This document shows positions 1 to 5,421 of a DNA stretch of 14,974 nucleotides, one piece after another. The DNA is from Ruminococcaceae bacterium UBA7030 (GTDB taxonomy: Bacteria > Bacillota > Clostridia > Oscillospirales > Acutalibacteraceae): the NCBI GenBank assembly GCA_002494125.1, contig DLBD01000013.1:1-14974 (forward strand), read 5' to 3'. A model generated the notes under the pieces. The model saw only the letters and a list, made by a program, of their open reading frames with translations. It was not told the DNA's origin and did not search any database. Both the position numbers and the translations under genes were made by a program. Position 1 is the stretch's first letter. Every line of letters begins with the position of its first letter.

Positions 1-1227
1 AAGCTCTATGATATCGACGGAAACGAGTACTTCGACTTCCTTCAGGCAGGCGGTCCTACAATCATCGGTTCCAACGACGACGTAGTTAAGGAAAAGGTTA
101 AGGAACTTCTCGACGACTGCGGTCCTTCAACCGGTCTTTTCCATCCTTACGAGTACAAGCTTGCTAAGAAGATTTCAGAGTGCGTTCCTTCAGTTGAGAT
201 GTTCCGTATGCTCGGCTCAGGTACAGAGGCTTGTATGTGTGCCGTTCGTGTTGCTCGTCTTGCAACAGGTCATAAGAACATTATCAAAATGGGCGGCGCT
301 TACCACGGTTGGTCAGATCAGCTTGCTTGGGGTATGCGTGTTCCGGGTACTCTTAATACCCAGTCACACGGCGTTCCGCTTTTCGTATTCAAGCACACTC
401 AGGAGTTCTTCCCGAACGACCTTAAGTCACTTGAGTTTAAGCTCAAGCTCAACAAGTTCCGCGGCGGTACAGCTGCTGTATTCATTGAGCCATGCGGACC
501 TGAGTCGGCAACACGTCCTGTTGACAAGGACTTCCCGAAGGGCGTTCAGGCACTTTGCCGTAAGTATGGCGCTCTTCTCGTTAGCGACGAGGTTGTAACA
601 GGCTTCCGTATCGGTTTATCAGGTGCACAGGGCTACTACGGTATTGACCCTGATATCACAATCTTCGGTAAGATTATCGCAGGCGGCTATCCGGGTGCAG
701 GCGGTATCGGCGGACACAGAGAGGTTATGAAGTACCTCGGCGCAGGTCTTGATAAGGCTGAGGGCAAGAAGATTCATAAGGCAATGTGCGGCGGTACAAT
801 GGCTGCTACACCAATCTCCTGTGTTGCAGGTTACACTGTAATTGAAGAGATTGAAAAGAGAAACGCTTGTCAGGTTGCAGGAAGAATGGCTGACAGACTT
901 GTTAAGGGTATCAATGAGTCAATCAAGAAGTACGACCTTCCGTTCGTATGCTACAACGTCGGCTCAATCTGCCACCTTCACACTGTTGCTACAATGCAGT
1001 TCAGAATTAACTGGAAGAAGATTTGGGAAGTACCTAACGTTCTTAAGCAGACAGGTATCCGCCAGACAGAGATGCAGTATATGGGTGCTGCTTATATGGC
1101 AGAGGGTATTGTAACTCTTGCAGGCTCAAGACTTTACACCTCAAGCGCATATACTGAAGAGGACATTGACGAGTGTATCAGACGCTTTGACAAGGTTCTT
1201 TCACAGTGCGAAAAGATTGATTATTAA
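1..1227 (+). CDS. Class III PLP-dependent aminotransferase, GSA-aminomutase-like (5' end cut by window edge)
   Basis: The open frame runs from the first base to TAA, 408 residues, and already reads as conserved protein (KLYDIDGNEYFDF) at the edge. The start lies outside; by comparison with the family roughly 45 residues are missing. Visible hallmarks are the cofactor loop GSGTEACMCAVRVAR, the AYHGWSD segment, the PLP-ring aspartate in SDEVVTGFR (D196 of the visible part) and the Schiff-base lysine in FGKIIAGGYPG (K224). It would be a cytoplasmic transaminase or aminomutase. The closest family by motif is glutamate-1-semialdehyde 2,1-aminomutase, but the usual HemL segment EGCYHGHAD is replaced by MGGAYHGWSD and no heme genes are near, so the substrate is unknown. 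The aldolase-like gene 75 bp downstream is probably a pathway partner. Codon use is strongly biased (GGT, CTT), suggesting good expression. Family call is firm; reaction is not. Confidence 0.9.
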   Translation, partial: KLYDIDGNEYFDFLQAGGPTIIGSNDDVVKEKVKELLDDCGPSTGLFHPYEYKLAKKISECVPSVEMFRMLGSGTEACMCAVRVARLATGHKNIIKMGGAYHGWSDQLAWGMRVPGTLNTQSHGVPLFVFKHTQEFFPNDLKSLEFKLKLNKFRGGTAAVFIEPCGPESATRPVDKDFPKGVQALCRKYGALLVSDEVVTGFRIGLSGAQGYYGIDPDITIFGKIIAGGYPGAGGIGGHREVMKYLGAGLDKAEGKKIHKAMCGGTMAATPISCVAGYTVIEEIEKRNACQVAGRMADRLVKGINESIKKYDLPFVCYNVGSICHLHTVATMQFRINWKKIWEVPNVLKQTGIRQTEMQYMGAAYMAEGIVTLAGSRLYTSSAYTEEDIDECIRRFDKVLSQCEKIDY

Positions 1228-1238
1228 TTGAATAAACC

Positions 1239-1264
1239 AAGGGCGGTTTTTTGCCGCCCTTTTG
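1239..1264 (+). terminator. Hairpin terminator or attenuator after the aminotransferase gene
   Basis: The 8-bp arms AAGGGCGG and CCGCCCTT are perfectly complementary around a TTTTTTG loop and are followed by a short run of T. The run is brief, so termination may be partial and the aldolase-like gene 38 bp further on may still receive read-through. Confidence 0.75.
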
Positions 1265-1270
1265 GTGCTT

Positions 1271-1293
1271 TATAATGTATCAGGAATAAGGGG
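1271..1293 (+). promoter_or_regulatory. Possible -10 box and ribosome binding site of the aldolase-like gene
   Basis: A consensus TATAAT lies at 1271-1276, but the nearest -35-like hexamer (TTGCCG, 1251-1256) is only 14 bp upstream and inside the terminator, so a promoter here is doubtful. A good Shine-Dalgarno AAGGGG sits at 1288-1293, eight bases before the ATG at 1302, and fixes that start. Confidence 0.4.
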
Positions 1294-1301
1294 AAAAATT
1301 T

Positions 1302-2519
1302 ATGGCTTACGAAATTGAAGAGGCTAAAAGATTAGTTGTAGAGGCAGGTAAAAAGCTTCTTGAAAACGGCTTGATTGCACGCACCTGGGGTAATGTTTCG
1401 GCAAGAATCAGCGACACACAGTTCGTAATTACTCCTTCGGGAAGAGCGTATGATACACTCACTCCCGACGAAGTAGTTGTTGTAAATATCGAGGACTGCT
1501 CCCACGAGGGCGACATTAAGCCTTCGTCCGAAAAGGGCGTTCACGCTGACGCTTACAAGCATCACCCGATGGTAAACTTTGTAATTCATACTCACCAGAA
1601 GGCTGCCACTATCGTCAGCATTACAGGTATGGATATCACTAACGTATATAACGAATTCCGCCCTGTTCTCGGCGAGTATGTTCCGGTTGCCGAATACGCA
1701 ATGTCAACCACAAATTCACTGAGAAAAAAGGTTGAACGCTGCATAGTTGAAAACCCGGGCTGCCGTGCATTTATGCTTATGCATCACGGTGCGCTCACAA
1801 TGGGCGAGAGCTTTGAGGAGGCTTTCGAGGTTGCCGAAACTCTCGAGGCTTGCTGTGAAAAGGTGCTCAAGGACAATTATCTTCGTCACTCCTGGGCAAA
1901 GACCTATTCCGACGAGGACAAGAGAAATTACTTCCTTGAAAAGAAGGGCGCAGGCAAAATGCCGGAGGCTATCTGTGACCTCGGCTCCTCTGTAAGAAAC
2001 GGAAATATGTTCACTCTTACAGTTGACGGTAAGAAGATTGATGTTGACCTTGAAACAGGTCTCGGTGTAAACGAGGTCGCTCCGAAGTGCGCTAAAATCC
2101 ATCAGGCTATTTACAACACAGAGGACTGCACAATGATTAAGCACGTAGCAGACCCGTATGTTGTTGCGGTATCCTGTACGGGCGAGGGTATGCTTCCTAT
2201 GATTGACGACTTTGCCCAGATTGTCGGCACGGACGTTAAAAACTGCTCCTGGATTGACGGCGACACGGACGAGTGCGCAAAGGAAATCGGCAATGCAGTT
2301 GACGGCAGAAACGCTGTTCTTATCGCCGGACACGGCGCAATGGTAACAGGTAATAACGACGGCGATATGCAGGCTCTTGAAATCATTATGGATAAGGGCT
2401 GCCAGGCAGTTGTTGATTGCGATATCTTCAACCGTCCTCACTATGTGCCGAAGACTGAGTGCTTCCTTATGAGAACGGTTTACCTTGCAAAATATTCAAA
2501 GCAGATTGATAAAAAATAA
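1302..2519 (+). CDS. Tandem class II aldolase/adducin-family protein
   Basis: 405 residues made of two class II aldolase domains, about residues 1-215 and 225-400; typical single-domain members such as L-fuculose-phosphate aldolase are about 215 residues. The first domain keeps the expected zinc and catalytic set: E77 in SSEKGVHADAY, H96 and H98 in IHTHQ, and H162 in MHHGALTMG, with the spacing of FucA (73, 92, 94, 155). The second domain keeps H281 and H344 (AGHGAMVTG), but has K262 in place of the acidic residue and A283 in place of the second histidine, so it is probably non-catalytic. It is cytoplasmic, with no signal peptide. The family includes sugar-phosphate aldolases, epimerases and dehydratases; the substrate cannot be read. 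Pairing with the upstream aminotransferase suggests one pathway. The start is set by AAGGGG at 1288-1293. Confidence 0.9.
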   Translation: MAYEIEEAKRLVVEAGKKLLENGLIARTWGNVSARISDTQFVITPSGRAYDTLTPDEVVVVNIEDCSHEGDIKPSSEKGVHADAYKHHPMVNFVIHTHQKAATIVSITGMDITNVYNEFRPVLGEYVPVAEYAMSTTNSLRKKVERCIVENPGCRAFMLMHHGALTMGESFEEAFEVAETLEACCEKVLKDNYLRHSWAKTYSDEDKRNYFLEKKGAGKMPEAICDLGSSVRNGNMFTLTVDGKKIDVDLETGLGVNEVAPKCAKIHQAIYNTEDCTMIKHVADPYVVAVSCTGEGMLPMIDDFAQIVGTDVKNCSWIDGDTDECAKEIGNAVDGRNAVLIAGHGAMVTGNNDGDMQALEIIMDKGCQAVVDCDIFNRPHYVPKTECFLMRTVYLAKYSKQIDKK

Positions 2520-2530
2520 GTAAACAATAC

Positions 2531-2560
2531 AAAGCCCCGAGGTGCATCCTCGGGGCTTTT
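2531..2560. terminator. Strong hairpin terminator between converging genes
   Basis: Twelve-base perfect arms (AAAGCCCCGAGG and CCTCGGGGCTTT) surround a five-base loop. T runs on one side and A runs on the other let it serve the aldolase-like gene and the converging small regulator gene. Confidence 0.93.
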
Positions 2561-2568
2561 CACTTATA

Positions 2569-2778
2569 TTAATTTTTTTCGTCATCAATATAAACGATAA
2601 TATCGCTTACCTGGCATTTAAGTATGCTGCACAAGTCATCTATTTTTTGTGTTGATATTCCGTTTCCTTTTCTTATGCGGTCTATCGTCGCACTGCTGAT
2701 TGCGTGCTTGTTGATAAGCATATAAGTGCTGATATTTTTTTCTTTAAGTGTTTTCCAAAACGGTTCATATGATATCAA
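2569..2778 (-). CDS. Small Cro/CI-type helix-turn-helix regulator
   Basis: 69 residues, nearly all one HTH domain of the short XRE class (HTH_26-like). It begins ISYEPFWKTLKEKNIS, has a recognition-helix region HAISSATIDRIRKGNG, and a C-terminal helix LCSILKCQVSDIIVYID, matching the family pattern 'SSATIxxIxKGxxxST...LCxxLxCxxxDI'. It should be a cytoplasmic, probably dimeric, DNA-binding protein. No ATG is available at the N-terminus. The start is TTG (2776-2778), supported by AGGTGA at 2784-2789 five bases upstream. It diverges from the secreted wall-binding protein gene, and the two share a 135-bp control region with overlapping promoters, so autoregulation and control of the neighbour are likely (inference). 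It is visibly more AT-rich than the housekeeping genes around it. No toxin partner is adjacent, so an antitoxin role is not supported. Confidence 0.85.
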   Translation of the reverse strand: MISYEPFWKTLKEKNISTYMLINKHAISSATIDRIRKGNGISTQKIDDLCSILKCQVSDIIVYIDDEKN

Positions 2779-2795
2779 TTAAATCACCTATTGAT

Positions 2796-2824
2796 ATAGT
2801 AAAATGTAATCATAATATTGACAA
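2796..2824 (-). promoter_or_regulatory. Promoter of the small HTH regulator gene
   Basis: On the minus strand, TTGTCA (2824-2819) is followed after exactly 17 bp by TACTAT (2801-2796), each one mismatch from the sigma-A consensus. Its -35 overlaps the -35 of the plus-strand promoter by five bases. The predicted transcript start, near 2789, coincides with the Shine-Dalgarno, so the leader would be very short. Confidence 0.65.
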
Positions 2825-2846
2825 TAGTCATAAAAATGACTATAAT
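2818..2846 (+). promoter_or_regulatory. Perfect-consensus promoter P1 of the secreted wall-binding protein gene
   Basis: TTGACA (2818-2823), a 17-bp spacer and TATAAT (2841-2846) match the housekeeping sigma-factor consensus at every position. The predicted start near 2853 gives an untranslated leader of about 60 bases. An unregulated gene rarely carries so perfect a promoter, which fits control by a repressor. Confidence 0.8.
2824..2843. promoter_or_regulatory. Inverted-repeat operator candidate in the P1 spacer
   Basis: Perfect 8-bp arms ATAGTCAT (2824-2831) and ATGACTAT (2836-2843) flank AAAA, starting directly after the P1 -35 box and reaching into its -10 box. Symmetry and size suit a dimeric Cro/CI-type HTH protein, and such a gene is divergently adjacent. 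A second inverted pair, GACAATA (2820-2826) with TATTGTC (2846-2852), overlaps it with a different centre. Binding is inferred. Confidence 0.55.
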
Positions 2847-2869
2847 ATTGTCGGGAAGCATTATATATG

Positions 2870-2898
2870 TTGACTGTAAATATATTTTTGTATATAAT
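2870..2898 (+). promoter_or_regulatory. Second promoter P2 of the secreted wall-binding protein gene
   Basis: TTGACT (2870-2875), a 17-bp spacer and TATAAT (2893-2898) match the consensus at 11 of 12 positions. The expected start near 2905 lies inside the Shine-Dalgarno AAGGGGTGAT (2901-2910), so a P2 transcript would be almost leaderless. P2 lies outside the inverted repeat that overlaps P1. Confidence 0.55.
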
Positions 2899-2913
2899 TT
2901 AAGGGGTGATATT

Positions 2914-5019
2914 ATGAAAAAAACAATTTCATTCATATGTGCTTTTGTAATGCTTCTGTCAGTTTTTACAGGGGCAATTCCTACTTTTGCAGTAGGACAC
3001 TCAATAAGAAAGGAAGCCCTTGTTGTTGGCAGCGAATCAATGAGCAACGAGTCAGAGGGCTGGAGCTATGACGCCCAAACCAATACTCTCGTCCTTAATA
3101 ATGTTACTATCGACTGCAGCGGCGAGGAAGCTGACGGCAACTGCATTACTGCAACAGAGGAGCTTAACCTCGTGCTTGAGGGCGAGAACACTCTTATTTC
3201 AAAAACAGAATATCAACCCAAAGGGGGATTGAAACCTGTTTTTTATTACGGTCCATCGTTGACAGTTTCGGGTACCGGAATTCTAAATATAAATGAAGGA
3301 AATTACTCGTTTGATTCTAATGAAAGTGATGACCCGTTTGTAATAAATGGCGGCACAATTAACATTAATCACGATTTCGAAAACTGTGAATTTGATGAAA
3401 CTTCTACTGCGTTAATATATGCTAATATGAATCTTAATACCGTTATAAATGACGGAGAAATCAATTCGGATACAGGATTTTCTTTTACTGAAATAAACGG
3501 CGGCAAAGTTAATGTTAACAATATATTGTCTAAGAATGATCTAGTTATAAATGATGGTGAGGTCAATGCTGAGCTTATAGTAGTAACTGCCAACCTAACT
3601 GTAAACGGTGGTAATGTAAACACTACAGGTGGATTTATTCAACTTCTCGTTAAGGATTATTACTCTGATCATCGCGACGAAAACGGAATTATATCCGTTG
3701 GTAAATTCGTACTCAACGGCGGTGATGTATATACCTACGGTTCATTAGCCGCACTAAGTTCGTCTGATATGTGTATTAACGGTGGCAGTTTTGTTGCAGA
3801 AAGTGAAAACGCTGCCGTAATCGTTGTTTCGGGATTATTTTCGGGATTATATGATGGTGCTTCTGATATTAATATAGCCAAAACCGTTAAGGTTGAAGAA
3901 CCGTCTTCTTACGAAATTTTATCATTTGATTATAACAGCAGTTCAGAAACACAGGATATCAAGTATAAGCTTATTTTTGATTCGGCAACAGAAAACCCAT
4001 ATTTCGAAGAAGAAAACGGAGATATTTCAACAAACGCAGCAAAGCGTGTTGTTATAAAGGAATATTACGATTATTCAATCGCTGCCGATGTTGAGTCGCT
4101 TGATTTCGGTTCGTTTTGTTTTGAAGAGGATTATTCAAATCCTGAAACGATAACAATTACCAATACCGGCAACAGAGATGCTTATATTACAATTGCCGCA
4201 ACTGATGTAGGCGCTTTTAACGTTGCTTCTGTATCAGGTAACAAAATGATTTCACCGGGCAATTCAGCTGAGTTTACCGTTACTCCAAAACAGAGATTAT
4301 CATTTCCGCATGATTATTCTTTTAACATTGAATTTGTTTCCAAAGCAAGTAAAACAAGTGATGTTATAAATAGCGTGACTATTCCCGTAAGCATCAAAAT
4401 AACGTCACACGACTTTGGCGAATTTATTTCGAATAACGATGCAACCTATGATTCTGACGGAACAAAAAGCCGCACCTGTTCGCTTTGCGGCGGCGTGCAA
4501 ACCGTAAGAGATAATGGCTCAAAACTCAAGCGCAATGGTTGGTTTGAAGAAGAAAGCGGCTGGCGTTATTACATCAACAATAAAGCACAGACAGGATGGA
4601 TTAACAACGAAGGCTACTGGTTCTATCTTGACGAAGAAGGCGTTATGCAGACAGGTTGGATTAATGACGGCGGCTATTGGTTCTACCTCAACTCTCACGG
4701 TGTAATGATGACGGGTTGGGTGAAGGACGATGGCTATTGGTACTACCTCAACTCTCACGGCGTAATGATGACAGGTTGGGTTAAGGACAATGGCTATTGG
4801 TACTACCTCAATTCCCATGGCGCAATGATGACGGGTTGGGTAAAGGATAGAGGTTATTGGTATTACCTGAATTCCCACGGTGATATGAAAATCGGATGGC
4901 TAAAATATAACAATAAATGGTATTATCTGAACAGTACAGGAGATATGCGAACGAAAAACCTTTTATATAAAGGAAAAACTTATCGCTTCAGCTCATCCGG
5001 ATATTGCTTAAATCCATAA
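2914..5019 (+). CDS. Secreted multidomain surface protein with choline/glucan-binding-type wall repeats
   Basis: 701 residues from the ATG at 2914, chosen because a classic signal peptide begins there (MKKTISFICAFVMLLSVF, cleavage probably after A26 in PTFA) and AAGGGGTGAT precedes it; an in-frame ATG at 2818 sits inside the promoter. Parts in order: residues 30-370, Asn/Gly-rich turns with recurring 'NGGxVN' and 'INDGE' steps, suggesting a beta-helix, preceded by WSYDAQTNTLVLNN, a module I recall from gut Clostridia surface proteins; about 385-490, an Ig-like beta-sandwich with TITITNTGNRDAYI; about 499-530, a small HDFGEF...CSLC module with C522 and C525; 541-701, eight wall-binding repeats (TGWxxDxGYWYYLNSHGxMM type). 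The repeats indicate non-covalent attachment to wall polymers. No catalytic domain is recognised, so adhesion or polysaccharide binding is the likeliest role (inference). The gene is AT-rich and stands divergent to an HTH regulator. Confidence 0.9.
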   Translation: MKKTISFICAFVMLLSVFTGAIPTFAVGHSIRKEALVVGSESMSNESEGWSYDAQTNTLVLNNVTIDCSGEEADGNCITATEELNLVLEGENTLISKTEYQPKGGLKPVFYYGPSLTVSGTGILNINEGNYSFDSNESDDPFVINGGTININHDFENCEFDETSTALIYANMNLNTVINDGEINSDTGFSFTEINGGKVNVNNILSKNDLVINDGEVNAELIVVTANLTVNGGNVNTTGGFIQLLVKDYYSDHRDENGIISVGKFVLNGGDVYTYGSLAALSSSDMCINGGSFVAESENAAVIVVSGLFSGLYDGASDINIAKTVKVEEPSSYEILSFDYNSSSETQDIKYKLIFDSATENPYFEEENGDISTNAAKRVVIKEYYDYSIAADVESLDFGSFCFEEDYSNPETITITNTGNRDAYITIAATDVGAFNVASVSGNKMISPGNSAEFTVTPKQRLSFPHDYSFNIEFVSKASKTSDVINSVTIPVSIKITSHDFGEFISNNDATYDSDGTKSRTCSLCGGVQTVRDNGSKLKRNGWFEEESGWRYYINNKAQTGWINNEGYWFYLDEEGVMQTGWINDGGYWFYLNSHGVMMTGWVKDDGYWYYLNSHGVMMTGWVKDNGYWYYLNSHGAMMTGWVKDRGYWYYLNSHGDMKIGWLKYNNKWYYLNSTGDMRTKNLLYKGKTYRFSSSGYCLNP
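4534..5016 (+). repeat. Eight 60-bp tandem repeats encoding wall-binding units
   Basis: Units begin at 4534 (57 bp) and then at 4591, 4651, 4711, 4771, 4831, 4891 and 4951, the last one diverged. Each encodes about 20 residues of the form TGWxxDxGYWYYLNSHGxMM. The middle three (4711-4890) are nearly identical as protein but differ at many third codon positions, so they are not very recent copies. Confidence 0.93.
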
Positions 5020-5047
5020 AAAAAGAGAGGCATTGCCTCTCTTTTTT
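5020..5047. terminator. Bidirectional hairpin terminator between converging genes
   Basis: AAAAAGAGAGGC and GCCTCTCTTTTT form a 12-bp perfect stem around ATT, with A and T runs on both sides. It sits between the stop of the wall-binding protein gene and the converging lipoprotein gene that ends at 5057, so it can serve both. Confidence 0.92.
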
Positions 5048-5056
5048 TCTACCCCT

Positions 5057-5347
5057 TTAATCAAGTGCGTTTGAAACTGCGTCGCCCGCTTTGTCAACTG
5101 CGTTTCCTGCACCGTCTGCCAAATCGTCTGCAGCCTCGCCGATGTCGTCGCCAACCTCGTCGGCTCTTGTCGCTGCCTCCTCAGCCATACTGTTTGTCGT
5201 GGCTTTGTCGGTTGTGGTCTGTGTTACTGCCGACGTGGGCGATGTTGTCGTCGTGGTTGAAAGAGTTTTGCCGTCGCTCGCACAGCCTGTTAATACTGCT
5301 GAAATAAGCGCAAAAACAAGCGCCGAAGTGATTATTGCTTTCTTCAT
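5057..5347 (-). CDS. Small predicted lipoprotein with Thr-rich linker and Ala/Asp/Gly-rich tail
   Basis: 96 residues from the ATG at 5345-5347. A further ATG three codons upstream (5354-5356) would overlap the Shine-Dalgarno, whereas AAAGGA lies eight bases before the inner one. The N-terminus MKKAIITSALVFALISAVLT ends in the lipobox LTGC, so C22 should be lipidated and the protein anchored outside the membrane. A Thr/Ser-rich spacer follows (residues 29-52), then an acidic tail (55-96) with a repeating A-D-x-x-G-D/N-A pattern that could form an amphipathic helix and recalls entericidin-type lipoproteins. No enzyme motif is seen. It lies 74 bp downstream of ypeB on the same strand, without an obvious terminator between, so it may share a transcript and act in the spore or envelope (inference). 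Confidence 0.8.
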   Translation of the reverse strand: MKKAIITSALVFALISAVLTGCASDGKTLSTTTTTSPTSAVTQTTTDKATTNSMAEEAATRADEVGDDIGEAADDLADGAGNAVDKAGDAVSNALD

Positions 5348-5363
5348 TTTTATCATCCTTTCG

Positions 5364-5380
5364 TGATAGTTTAACTATCA
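5364..5380. promoter_or_regulatory. Perfect palindrome upstream of the lipoprotein gene
   Basis: TGATAGTTTAACTATCA has 8-bp perfect arms around one base, directly upstream of the lipoprotein ribosome binding site on the minus strand and overlapping a possible -10 (TATGAT). It could be an operator or a weak mRNA hairpin. No convincing -35 box is visible. Confidence 0.4.
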
Positions 5381-5421
5381 TATCTATTGTTGACTGAATT
5401 TTTATTTTTATTCATTTTTTA

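Noticed and set aside
161..598. 145-codon frame overlapping the aminotransferase
   Set aside because: Low-complexity Ser/Leu/Arg-rich translation in another frame of a strongly conserved gene.
1..1227. Naming the aminotransferase hemL
   Set aside because: The fold and lysine motif agree, but the substrate-side segment differs from HemL and no heme-synthesis genes are nearby.
1716..2441. 241-codon open frame on the minus strand inside the aldolase-like gene
   Set aside because: It lies opposite a clearly conserved protein, lacks recognisable domains and a ribosome binding site, and is explained by codon bias of the real gene.
2569..2778. Small HTH gene as an antitoxin or phage repressor
   Set aside because: No toxin, integrase or phage gene is adjacent; the divergent gene is a secreted surface protein.
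2818..2913. Longer N-terminus (32 extra codons) for the secreted surface protein
   Set aside because: The ATG at 2914 has a strong Shine-Dalgarno and begins a typical signal peptide; the extension overlaps promoter elements.
2784..3047. Minus-strand 87-codon frame across the divergent promoter gap
   Set aside because: It would cover both promoters and the signal-peptide region of a well-supported gene, and has no ribosome binding site or family features.
4519..4878. Minus-strand 119-codon frame with internal repeats
   Set aside because: Its repetition is simply the reverse of the 60-bp wall-binding repeats; no start signals.
4534..5016. Claim that the cell wall contains phosphocholine because of choline-binding-type repeats
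   Set aside because: Such repeats also bind glucans or other wall polymers, and no choline-incorporation genes are in the window.
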